Of a stretch of DNA of 64,000 nt, positions 13,601 to 22,480 are shown piece after piece (the first letter of the stretch is position 1; each line of letters opens with the position of its first letter). The notes under the pieces are model-generated. The model was not told the DNA's origin. It worked only from the letters and a program-made list of their open reading frames with translations, and did not search any database. Location: assembly GCA_036362985.1 (NCBI GenBank), contig JAYGXS010000001.1:69191943-69255942 (forward strand), given 5' to 3'. The DNA comes from Ligula intestinalis (taxonomy: Eukaryota; Platyhelminthes; Cestoda; Diphyllobothriidea; Diphyllobothriidae). A program made the translations under genes and the position numbers.

Positions 13601-14961
13601 GGATGTCTTCTGGGGGTAACCCCACGAATCCAGTGCCGTTCTTGATTTTACGCCACTAACTAAGTCAAGGTGAAGAAATCGACTCAAAACCCTCCTCAGC
13701 ACGACTTGCTGAGCTCAGAGGTTATTGTTGGACTCAAGTATTCGACCTGCACAAATGGAAAATAGGGAAAGCAAATGCACAATAACCATTGCCGAAGGTC
13801 TTCACGTATGGACGAACCTTGTTTGTGCAAACATTGAACCAAACTACAAAAGACGTTGCCAAATTCATACCAGGCTTAACTGCATAAATACTGCATTCGA
13901 CTAACCTATTCTTATGATTCAATTAAACCAATCCAGGATTCCCTTACTAATGGAAACCATGGCTATCATATGCTTTGAAAAATTTATTTGCTCTCTATAG
14001 GTCATTCTTTGTTTCTGAAAGTTCTTTGAGGAGAACAAAATCAAGGAAGACATCTCATGTTTTGTTATTCGAAGAACCTTAATATGCACTTTGAACTTTA
14101 ATGACGCTTCTGGATGAAGTATGCCTATGGGGGATCACCCCTTCGAACGGAGATAAGGGTTTAAATTTTTTCGCATACCTGACGATGGTCCTGCTGGTCT
14201 CTGCGTAGAACTCAACTCACAAGAATTGGCCAGATATTTTTCTCCCTTACGTTCACGTTATGGCGGCCTAAGAGGTCATTCCGTGGATAAAAGAAATTAT
14301 CCGGAGAGCGAGACAGCTGTTTATGAGTTGTGGAGCAGGCCCGACTTCGGAGCCTTTAATTTCTAAGGAACTTAAAAAGCTGAAAGCCCCGCAGTCACCA
14401 CCTACTTTTAACCCAATTCAGACTTTTGGTGGATCAGTGCACTCGTCCAAAGTACTGTTCCTAAAAGGTCTTTTTTGGCAACAAACGGGCTTTCCACATA
14501 AACCGAGTATTTGTTTTCAGAAAATATTATCCCTAATCGCAACAACGCGTTGAATATGCTGTTTGCTCATCTAGCTTCTCTCGGCCCGCCGGGAACAAGT
14601 GAATGCTCGACTCAACGAAGTGCGGCAGCTCCAGGCCCAGAAGCTGGCCGAAAATGAGTGCATACAGAAGCTAGTGAAGGAGGCTAGACTGTCCAATGAG
14701 GTCGATCAGGAAACAACTCGAGAGCGCCAGCAACAACAAACCGATGAACTGGAGGACCAACGATCTGAACGCCAGCAAAACAACAAAAGTGCGGACAAGG
14801 AGGCCCTCACAAAAAGCGAGCTGGAGCACAAGGTCGAGGAGGCTTATGCAGCAGCGTTACGAGCCGAAGCCGAACGCTTACAGGTGTCAGACTCCTTCAC
14901 GCCGTCCAAAGGCCGAGGCCAATCCTTCTACGATCACCGCCGCAAGACCTACCTCTGGTGA
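4478..14961 (+). CDS. TCHP: Trichoplein (TCHP), complete, 7 exons
   Basis: Joining 4478-4650, 4689-4926, 4963-5088, 8693-8866, 10519-10871, 12456-12537 and 14575-14961 gives 510 codons including no internal stop. This is close to the 498 residues of human trichoplein. The protein is almost wholly alpha-helical coiled coil, rich in Glu, Arg and Gln. It aligns with trichoplein colinearly: KYYKAAEIRASKEKYW in exon 1, LESRRNKLRALL in exon 2, EAAEVWKKRNEQW in exon 6 and ARREQVNARLNEV in exon 7. In animals trichoplein is a centriole and ciliary-base protein that activates Aurora A and binds keratin; that role is known for vertebrates and inferred here. The start ATG follows an in-frame stop at 4475. 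I first considered CFAP53, which shares RRNKLR, but the rest fits TCHP better. Confidence 0.9.
4689..4926 (+). CDS. TCHP: TCHP exon 2
   Basis: It encodes residues 58-137. The acceptor at 4687-4688 was chosen over a closer-looking cag at 4706-4707 because only the former keeps phase, and it also gives SILAYLQPKK, which aligns without gaps. The donor is gtttga, weak, followed directly by an in-frame stop in the intron. Confidence 0.85.
4963..5088 (+). CDS. TCHP: TCHP exon 3
   Basis: It encodes residues 138-179, with QQQFFEQDPRL and LRHSWEREV matching the trichoplein region around its EHWKKNNPKLRE and VVNSWEMQ blocks. The acceptor is tttttcaaag and the donor gtaaat. Confidence 0.8.
5604..5682. 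repeat. Paired inverted repeats
   Basis: Bases 5604-5622 and 5645-5663 are inverted copies (18 of 19 match). They are followed directly by a perfect 24-base palindrome at 5659-5682 centred on gcatgc. Together they could fold into two adjacent hairpins. Confidence 0.85.
6034..6069. repeat. 14-bp perfect inverted repeat
   Basis: tacaattgatacat at 6034-6047 is matched by its exact inverse at 6056-6069 with an 8-base loop. Confidence 0.9.
6952..7349. mobile_element. Palindromic MITE / foldback element
   Basis: The ends are ccctgccagcac and its inverse. The two halves are inverted copies almost to the centre near 7150: GC-rich ends (cgggggattccggg against ccggaatcccccg), AT-rich arms with ttattaataa, and an inner aggcttaa/ttaagcct pair. 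No transposase frame is present. No clear target duplication is visible. Confidence 0.8.
8693..8866 (+). CDS. TCHP: TCHP exon 4
   Basis: It encodes residues 180-237, an uninterrupted coiled coil (QEDAIEKQQRQQKKEKDRR). The acceptor is cacaattttag and the donor gtttgc. The upstream intron is 3.6 kb. Confidence 0.85.
8867..10518 (+). other. TCHP intron 4
   Basis: No gene is seen inside. A run of eleven G at 9142-9152 is the only marked feature. Confidence 0.5.
10519..10871 (+). CDS. TCHP: TCHP exon 5
   Basis: It encodes residues 238-354 plus two bases. It is coiled coil with LEEERQAIEEERRR and RQVQGDIETDIQWL, matching the trichoplein LEEERKQME and TQQIQEELEADRRIL blocks. The donor is gtaagt. 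Confidence 0.9.
11440..12340 (-). mobile_element. LINE 3' end (RT C-terminal region), decayed, interrupted
   Basis: On the - strand, 12300-11980 reads approximately FVRPHLDYGIPAWWPWL with frame shifts, and 11690-11460 reads FILVYKIIHG and FEDMFQWH. These are the usual blocks after the reverse transcriptase core in CR1-type flatworm LINEs. The two parts are separated by a SINE and other sequence at about 11700-11960, which suggests insertion into an older copy. It lies antisense in TCHP intron 5. Confidence 0.7.
11695..11885 (-). mobile_element. tRNA-derived SINE, copy 1
   Basis: Read on the - strand from 11885: an A-box-like tggtgcaatggtagaatgg, then a canonical B box ggttcgaatc near 11820, then the family body with ctgatga at 11782-11776. 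This is the clearest pol III promoter among the copies. Confidence 0.75.
12456..12537 (+). CDS. TCHP: TCHP exon 6
   Basis: This short exon encodes residues 355-382. EAAEVWKKRNEQWMQEQNAR is the most diagnostic trichoplein block in the window. The acceptor is a strong tttctttcag and the donor is gtactt. Confidence 0.9.
14575..14961 (+). CDS. TCHP: TCHP exon 7, terminal
   Basis: It encodes residues 383-510, stop tga. It starts LLSARREQVNA directly after the LLNE of exon 6, so no exon is missing. The C-terminus ends YDHRRKTYLW, comparable to the PYGHPKIAWN type ending of the vertebrate protein. Confidence 0.9.
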   Translation, partial: LLSARREQVNARLNEVRQLQAQKLAENECIQKLVKEARLSNEVDQETTRERQQQQTDELEDQRSERQQNNKSADKEALTKSELEHKVEEAYAAALRAEAERLQVSDSFTPSKGRGQSFYDHRRKTYLW

Positions 14962-15784
14962 ATCCCATGACAACGGTTGCTTGTGAACGCGCAGCGCAGA
15001 AGGAACATCAACATTTTGTTTATCTTGTTGTAATTTACTCCTTTGTTCAGCATTTTTCTAAGACTTCTGGGTCCTCAATGCGAACGCCTAATCATCGCTC
15101 AGACGTAATCAACAGCATTAACTAAAGGTCTTTACGAAGCAAGCCCTGTAAAACGACTATCGAAGACTGTAAAACACCTTTATCGATTCTTAATATATTA
15201 TTCGGAAGTGGTCCAATTTCCAAAACAAGGATCAGATTATGGTACTGACTGTTAACTCAAAACCCAGTGGAAGATTGTGGGTGTTGGGCAATTTGTCGTA
15301 AAAAAACGGAAATCCGTGCGCTAAACAAAAACTTATGCATGCTTTTCCTTGATAATTATCGAGTGTCAGGTTTATCTTGGGAACAGGCTATTTTTGAGCA
15401 GCTCACGATAGGTAGTGAATGCGAAGCAATTTCTAGGGCTTAAATGCCTAATAAGTGCGTTCGACGCCGGGATTTCTCGGCACAACGCGGTTTAGTCTAT
15501 TCAAGGGCCGGTGTCACAGGTCACCGTAGGAGACTTAACAAAAATCCGTACATTTTAAAGTTGACGATGCTGTTTGCTCACCATACTAGCAGGACACAAA
15601 TAAAGGTCAATGTTTGGTACAAAATTTAAAATATGGTTGATACAAAGCGAGCTCAGGTCAAACCTTCGTCTTCAAAAACCGACAGAAGATAGAAAAATTA
15701 GGTCTGTGTGATATCTGGATATAATTTCATTCTTGATTAGGCGTTGACAGAAGATTCAAATTCGGCCAGGATAAATGCAATAGG
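14962..15784. other. Convergent intergenic region TCHP / TWNK
   Basis: Both 3' UTRs must lie here. An AATAAA on the + strand at 15599-15604 is a candidate TCHP polyadenylation signal. No gene is seen. Confidence 0.5.
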
Positions 15785-15913
15785 TCACCGAAGGGCATCT
15801 GAGAGTGGCGCTTCCATTGTCAGATTACGAGACACTGGTTTGAAAGACATTCGTTCGCGATTAAAGTGAAGATCAAATTTACCCACTGCGCCATCATAGC
15901 GATTTTTTACAAT
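15785..15913 (-). CDS. TWNK: TWNK terminal exon
   Basis: It encodes [20 protein letters not shown] and a short tail ending SDALR, stop tga. The acceptor is tccttttag. Confidence 0.88.
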   Translation of the reverse strand: MVKNRYDGAVGKFDLHFNRERMSFKPVSRNLTMEAPLSDALR

Positions 15914-17901
15914 CTAAAAGGAGACGGAGAAAAATATATAGGATGTAATTGATTTAAATTGCAATTACAATTACGATCACAATTTTGGATGGATTATCTG
16001 ACCAAATCGGCTCACTTCTTCATTGGTGGTTTACCTCTTTCTTCAAGAAAGTAGGAACAACTTTAGCTTACACTAAAAATAGAAAAGAAGAGTGTATTTA
16101 CTGGATACAGCTATAGTACAGTACTTGTCTCAGCCTAGATAAGTAAGAGTTACTTAATTATTATCAATGCTTTTTCACAAAGGAGCTATTAAGACCACTA
16201 AAGCTTACAGCGTTATACGATCAAACAAGAGATGCACCTGTATATCATTTATGCTACCAGAATACTACACCGAGCACACAAAAGAATTCAGATAAAAGCA
16301 AAAAATTCAGAGAAGCCCACTTGCCTGGATGTATTTCTTCGGTAATGCAGTGCCTACCTCTTCCTGTAGAAGGAAAATGTTGTCTGCTTCCTGGCTTATT
16401 TTACCACCGCCGTAAAGGCTGCTGATTGTCAGAAGATTGTCATCGTCAACCTAAATCTGAAGTTAGAGGCAACTGACGAGGCTGTCAGCTTACTTTTCGG
16501 GGATGTACGACGACGGTTAAGTGGGCGCCCGTATCACTCGCGAAGCCTCGTAGGCGTTCAACGAAACGGTCCTGCCTCTGAAATTTCTCCTCCAAGCGAT
16601 TTCCTGCTGCTCCCATCATGAATTGGAGGTTATCCAATATCACATGTTCAACGGAGTGCTTTTTTACGGCATCAGCCAGAGCCTGTAGAAAATTTAAAAT
16701 AGGATGCAGTGTAAGTGATCCGTAAGAAACATGATAAGCGTCCAAGGGTCAAGCTAAGAAAGTGCAAACTAAGTCTTTAGTAAAACCAACAAACGAAATA
16801 ATTTTATTTAGCTTCGTCAATATATACACCAAGACCAAAAAATTAATCAAAGTAGTAGAGAGTTAGCCCAGCTAAAAATGGATCCTGACCAATGGGCAAA
16901 AACAAAGCGACTAGTGGTAGAAGCATTTGTAGTCCCCCTTTGGAAGGTTTAGTTAACGTCATAGACAATCGATAGCCCGAAAAACATGAAAAGGTAAGTC
17001 TAGTATCCGAAGATATGGTACTCAATTTAAATTTTTTTAAATGCACTGGAACCGGGTTCAAACCTCGGATGAGTCGACACTTGGGGCTGAGGCATCACTG
17101 GTTGATACAGTTCAGTTAACCAGAAACGACTATTCAATGTCCGATTCTTTGTCGGTAAAATTTTCTTGTTACTAGGCAACAATCTAGATAGGTCCTAGAA
17201 TTGAAGTCAACAAACAAGACAAAGGTACCCAGTTCTGTATATTCATTGCTATGTATCGATGAAAATCACAGACATGTGACTTGACAGGAAAATTCACTTT
17301 TTGGTAGATTATATTAAGAGTAATGAACCCTGCTAGAGTGCAGCCCTTATAATATTAACAACTGAAAAGTTCGTTTCGAAATGAAGCTACTACTTACCAA
17401 GAATACTTCGTTTTCGCTCGGCCGACCATGCATATTTAGGAAGAGCATCGGTATCTCCTGACGGAAAGAAGCCGCCCAAGCGGCTACTCGAGCGGGCTCA
17501 AGATTGGTTAGAGGCTCTCTGAAACCTGGCATTAGTTCAATTCGAAGTCTTACCTACCCAGCGTATTGGTGGAGAAGAGTCCTGCATAACCTCGGCAATG
17601 AAATTTCGAAACTTCCCCATAAGGTTTTAACGCCCTGCTCCGCGAGATCCAAGGAATACTCACAAGCAAAAGTTGTCTTTCCGATGCCAGTCTTGCCTGA
17701 GAGAACAGACATTTCATGACTGCGAAAACCTTTTAAAATCTTGTTTAGCTCCTTGAATCTGGACCACTTAGAAAAAACAAAATAAGAAAAGTTACATAAT
17801 TCGAAGGTACCTGGATACCCCTCATTTCCATCACATTCAATATTTCGTCGAGAGTTTTTGCTAGTAGTTCACCATCGAATCTGACGATTTTCATGGTGCA
17901 G
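15785..17901 (-). CDS. TWNK: Twinkle mitochondrial DNA helicase, C-terminal half, 6 exons
   Basis: Exons 17901-17811, 17766-17558, 17518-17398, 16682-16494, 16450-16325 and 15913-15785 join in phase and end in tga. They give about 287 residues of a DnaB/RecA-fold helicase. [13 protein letters not shown] leads into the Walker A loop [16 protein letters not shown] and MHGRPS follow; Walker B is [16 protein letters not shown] and KISQEADN follow; [11 protein letters not shown] closes the core. Each block matches Twinkle in order. Twinkle unwinds mitochondrial DNA ahead of polymerase gamma as a ring. The 5' exons (primase-like region and mitochondrial targeting peptide) were not found, so the gene is partial here. 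Residues after the core are few: no long C-terminal tail as in mammals. Confidence 0.92.
16325..16450 (-). CDS. TWNK: TWNK exon with KISQEADN block
   Basis: It encodes [20 protein letters not shown] to KKYIQ. The donor reads cag|gcaagt, a GC donor that otherwise fits the consensus; no GT donor keeps phase at this point. Confidence 0.85.
16494..16682 (-). CDS. TWNK: TWNK exon with Walker B
   Basis: It encodes [10 protein letters not shown] to VVVHPRK, including [12 protein letters not shown]. The acceptor is tttctacag and the donor gtaagc; phase 0 at both ends. Confidence 0.92.
17398..17518 (-). CDS. TWNK: TWNK exon with MHGRPS block
   Basis: It encodes [11 protein letters not shown] to NEVFL. 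The acceptor ttcag at 17520-17519 is the one that restores phase. Donor gtaagt. Confidence 0.85.
17558..17766 (-). CDS. TWNK: TWNK exon with Walker A
   Basis: It encodes WSRFKELN to HQYAG, with Walker [11 protein letters not shown] and the [20 protein letters not shown] block. The donor was chosen at gtaggt because the next candidate would include an in-frame stop. Confidence 0.9.
17811..17901 (-). CDS. TWNK: TWNK exon with linker helix (5'-most found)
   Basis: It encodes [20 protein letters not shown], corresponding to the linker before the helicase core. It starts after ctggacag with one carried base, so an upstream exon is required. Donor gtacct. Confidence 0.85.
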
Positions 17902-19340
17902 CTGTCCAGAAAATTTTTTGGGGACGAAAAATTATATTTTAGCGGACAATTACAAACAACTTTATGATAAAAATACGTAAAAGATCAGAAATACCTAAAA
18001 TCAAGACATTATAGTGACTTCCAAACTGTAGTAAAGAACATACCATAGTTTAAGGCTAAAGCAGAATCATTTTAGTAGGCAGCCTATGTGGGATTCTTTG
18101 TAAACTTAAGCGCGTAAACATAGTAACGCAGTGGATTTGAAGGGCTGTGAACATCAACAGCGAAGTATTCATCAGAACTCTAGGAAACTATATGAAGCTC
18201 TGCGACATGACAGGAATTTTGTAAAAAAACAAGAAACTAACGAAAATTGGGCCAGGGTACTTAAAAAACTTACACTCACCTATAAGTTTAAATCTGGGAT
18301 AGTTTGATCAGAAGTCTATAGTATCACGAAAAAGTAAGCGAATGCACAGCCGCGTGGAGTGAAGTGCGCCAGCTAATGCACCAAATACAAGTTCTTTCAA
18401 GGCGCACACAACCCTTTGTTTGAAGACAACTGCAGTAGATCCAGGTTCACTTAGTTTTCAGCATTTAGAATACCTTGATACGATCTGTGTTGTTAATCTG
18501 TTTCGACGAGGAACATCGCACATAAATCAACATGTGACATGTTCTTAAAAACTCAATTGAACTGGAAGAGCATTCTTCTACTTAAATAAGAAATGTAGTT
18601 TCTCTTGGTCTTGGGCTATTCCATCAACCACAGGTGGGATATCTCAAGGCCTATTCAGACGCAGTGAAAGGCCTGCGGCGACAGATTTTCATGTACCTCC
18701 TTCGCAGAAACTACCAATCAGGCGGATCGCCGATTGACAGACAGATGCTGGTGAAAAGAGGTCCACCACAGGGAAACCTTAGGAATGCTACAAAATGCTT
18801 GCATGACCTCAGACTTTGTGTGGCACCCGCTTCTTTATAGAACATAAGAACAAATGCAATTTAACTATTTCTATTTTTACGAAGGAGTTAGTTCCTTGAT
18901 TAAAAAGGAAGCCGGAGCAGAAAAAATAGTACATGTGGCACGAATTCCTGCCGTTACAATGCACGCAGTTTGAACTACAGTGGGCATACATGGCTGATCT
19001 ACTCTATACAGAGGGGATACCCATACAAATAGGGTGAGCAACTCGGAATAAGAAGAATCGACCACTTTAATAGGAGTTTTATAGGTGAGCAATGCACTGG
19101 TTGCATGGGGGCATATACGGATAGTCTACCTAACTGATATATGGAAGGATACTTTGTGTCTCTATAGCATCTCAACTCCACTTTTTTTCTGAAAGTAGTA
19201 GAATTCGACTGAAAAACGCCTACTCCAGTATCTGTTTATTGCTGCAGCGGCTAAAGTTGACTGAATTGGTACGAAAAGCCTTGAACCATAATAACATATA
19301 AGTATGTGGCAATAACGAAAGGATTTCATTTTTTGTGTCA
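17902..19340. other. No gene assigned; upstream of TWNK
   Basis: The missing 5' exons of TWNK should lie here or further right, but I could not find the primase-like blocks. On the + strand 18586-18840 is an open frame (with VGYLKAYSDAVKGLRRQ) preceded by a possible cag acceptor; it matches nothing I know. Confidence 0.4.
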
Positions 19341-20510
19341 TCAATAGAGGGTAGGAAACGAACCCATGGCGATCCCTTCTTTGCAGCCAACGGATATAAG
19401 GGAGTTTTCAGGTCAGACCAATCCCTGCGCCAAGGCAGGGGCACTCCCGTGAACGTTATAGATCACGGTTCAAATAAAGCATCGTATTTCTTCTTGAACT
19501 CGGCAACTGTGTCAGCAGCAACAAAATCGGGGGGAAGATTGTTGCATGCATTCACGGCGCGCCCTCAGAGTCGATAAGTGTGCGGGAGGCCATCTGTCCG
19601 CTTTGCCACTAGCTTGAAGCAATGTCTGCCCGTAGGCATATTAACGGCCAGTTGCAATTACTGTGCGACCTCTGGGATGTCACCGCAAACGATTACTTTG
19701 TACATCATGATTTGGTCGCCTCTAAAGCGTCGAAATTCGGGGTAAATAGGTTCAGTGCTTTACAGCGCTCTGGATATGTCACCCTCCTCACTTTGGACAC
19801 CTTGACACCAGCCGTTGTACATATTCGATGGCGGTTATCTCGTCCTTCATACATGGGAACCAAGCGGACGATCCATATCCAATGATCAGGCGGATGAACG
19901 TAACCATAAGCTTACGGAATATCTGCATGGGTCAGGACGTGAATGCTATTTTGAACATCCAAAGTAGTGCTAGACCCTTGCGTTTCGCTAAAGTTGATTG
20001 TTATTGTGTTTTGAGGTTGACCTGTATGATAACGCCCAAATCACGAGTATTCCTAAGAGCGGCCAGTGTCGTGTTTTTATCATATATGGCGGGTGGTCCC
20101 GGTTTCTCCTAATTATCAGTAAGTGTGATTTATTCCCATTGACCGGTATCTTAACCTCTAATGACCATTATGGATCACCTTAAAATTATTTTGAAAAGTC
20201 ATTGCGGCTTCGGGGTTGTGTATAGTACGCCATACCTTGAGGTCGTCCGTAAACAGAAAGCATGGGGACAAAAGTATTGATGGGATATCCGCAACGTATA
20301 TTGAAAATAGTCTGGGACCCAGCACTAACCCTTGTGGTACGCCACTAAAACGCAGAGGAATGCCCTTCGCCGACCCTCCTCGAAATTCTCTGCCGAACAG
20401 GTACCCTTTGATTTATTTGACTACAGCTCTTGGGATGGGCGAATTACTGAGCTTGGTCTCCTAATAGCAAAATTTGCGTGATCGAGGTACGAAATGTCGT
20501 GCTAAAATCA
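19340..20510 (-). mobile_element. LINE (CR1-like), RT core to 3' end, decayed
   Basis: On the - strand, from about 20380, it reads GVPQGLVLGPRLFSIYVADI, then LFTDDLKVWRTIHNPEA, where the usual F-A-D-D catalytic box has become FTDD. The downstream part keeps fragments of the conserved tail (AVNACNNLPPDFVAADTVAEF near 19500). Several stops and frame changes are present. This is a different copy from those at 1-2660 and 11440-12340. Confidence 0.8.
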
Positions 20511-20639
20511 GGGCTGAATCTGATTGGTTGCTACATGATTCGTATGCCCCGTTGCTAAGCCCGCAAATGCGTTCGCGCAGAGCTATTGGAAAATCGATAT
20601 GCCTTATTTGTGAGCGGTCGCCTCACGCTTAGGCACGCC

Positions 20640-22480
20640 ATTTGGTGCCTTGTCTCTCTGCTGAGCGGTCGAGTTGCTGCCTGAAAGTTGCCTTTGGCCT
20701 ATATCGCGTAATTTGTGTATCTGTGACGATTTTTCAAGCATGTTTCGAGGACTACCCGTTATAGGCGTAGGAAACAAGCATTTCTGGAACGTGTTGGTGA
20801 TTTTGATGAGGAATTTGATGAAATTTTCGCGTCGAATGCATCATCCTCCGGCTGGAGTATAAGAACATTTTCCTCTTCGTTCTCTTCTTCTGAATCAGAT
20901 TAGGAACAGAAAATTTCGAGTGATGAAGAGGATGCGCTTTGGAGCCCACAGCCGCAGGTTTCCAAATTCGAAAATGGCGAACCTAAAGGTTCACTTACAA
21001 TTGCGGAAGAGGAGCTAAGGATGCAAGATGCGCTTCGAGCCTAGACAGTCAAATCGAAGACGCCAACAATTCATATGACTAGCCTGCTGAAGATCCTCAG
21101 GCGTGTCTGTTCGGATCTACCTGCTGATGGACGAACGTTGATGCGGTTGTAAGACACCGAAACCGAAAGAACGCCAATGGGTAGTGGTAGTAGGACTTAT
21201 CAGGCAGCTGACGGCACAGGTAAGTCTCAATTCCATGCTTGTTAAGAACAGTAAGATAGTTACCTATTTAGCTATTGACGGTATACCAATAAAAAAGAAA
21301 GCCAGAGAACATTTTTGGCCCATTCTAGGGCGCATTATGGAGCCATTTATTGGCGATATTTTTGTTGTAGGAGTATACTTCGGTCGCGGTAAACCGTCGG
21401 ATGTGCAGTTTTTTGCATGCCATTAGTTAATGAGCTGAAAAATTTACGTAGGCATGGTCTGCGTGTCGACGAAATCGACAGGACCCTATAATTTCGTCTA
21501 GCAGCCATAATTTGTGATGCTCCAGCAAGGGCATTCATTAAGCAAATTAAGAATGTGAATGCCAAGTATGGCTGTGAGCGATGCTGGATAGAGGGCAAAT
21601 AAAATCGTTAATTTCATACGATGTATTACGCTAATCTTAGTGACCGTAAGCGATGCGATGACAATTTTCATTGCACCGTCATTAACTAATGCGGCAGGAA
21701 TCCTCTTCTGACTCAGGGAGTGTGGTGACTATGCCGTCGGGGAGTTCACCACCTTACCCAGGTAAGCAATCAAACTAATACACACTTCTTCTTAGACAGC
21801 AGTCATAAACGCCACCTTCGAAAGCGCCTGGAGAGGGGCTCGAATAAGCCCATCAAGAAGGCTTTGAAGTGGATTGTTAAGACTTTAATGGAAAACCAGC
21901 GACATGAAATTATGCACGAGGAGTGCCTGGAAGAGCGGCTGATCCGCCTTGAAAATTTGCTTATGCAAATTGTGAATGGGGAAGTGCAGCCTGCGACTGG
22001 GACTTTGGCCCCTAGTCAAAGGCCACTCATCCCGAAGGCAAATCTTGGAATTAATTAGTGGACTTCGACCGGACCTTATATAATGAGGATATCCGCAAGC
22101 AAGTTTTAAGTGCATCCTTCTTTAAACTAAAGTTACTAGACCGCATTTTTGTCAACCTTCGACGCAACCCACGTGTCGGCCTTCGTGGAAAGGGTCTTTC
22201 AGACTCTTTTCACTGACAGAATAACTGAAGATGTTACACTTTATGGCCGGCAAAAGGGCAAGAAAGCCTTCTGTAAAACCTAGGCTTATAAAGTGATATT
22301 GCGTAATTACTATTAATTTACCTGTAACATATCATCCTTCAGAGGCCTTCACAATTTCCCGCGGATCACCCACCGTTGGTCGTAAGGCTTAAGAGGAAGC
22401 TTTTAAGGTTGCATTCAGAAAAGGTTACGACCGTAACCTGAAGCGGTTGTTAAGGGAAGCCGCGGAGAGGTCCATGGCCA
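20640..22480 (+). pseudogene. Broken DNA-transposon-like gene (IDGxP / CDAPARAF type)
   Basis: The + strand frames give, in order: an acidic serine-rich stretch (20800-20940), a helical block near 21040-21130 (LLKILRRVCSDLPADGRTL), LAIDGIPI then HFWPILGRI (21255-21340), VGVYFGRGKPSD, LVNELKNLR, and AAIICDAPARAFIKQIKN then GCERCWIEG (21500-21600). A separate frame follows at 21840-22180 (CLEERLIRLENLLMQ, FKLKLLDRIFVNLRR). The same order is typical of uncharacterised transposon-like proteins widespread in cnidarians and other invertebrates, often with a DUF4806-like end; I name that from memory. At least four stops or shifts make it a relic. Confidence 0.65.
21255..21600 (+). pseudogene. Core domain of the transposon-like gene
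   Basis: This is the best-conserved part: IDGIP and FWPILG followed by CDAPARAF and GCERCW. One stop near 21424 and one near 21488 split it. The cysteine pair probably belonged to a zinc site. Confidence 0.65.

Noticed and set aside
12538..14574. A missing TCHP exon between exons 6 and 7.
   Set aside because: On realignment, exon 7 starts LLSARREQ exactly where the vertebrate protein continues, so none is needed.
4478..14961. Gene first taken for CFAP53 (CCDC11).
   Set aside because: Only the RRNKLR block agrees; all other exons align in order with trichoplein, including length.
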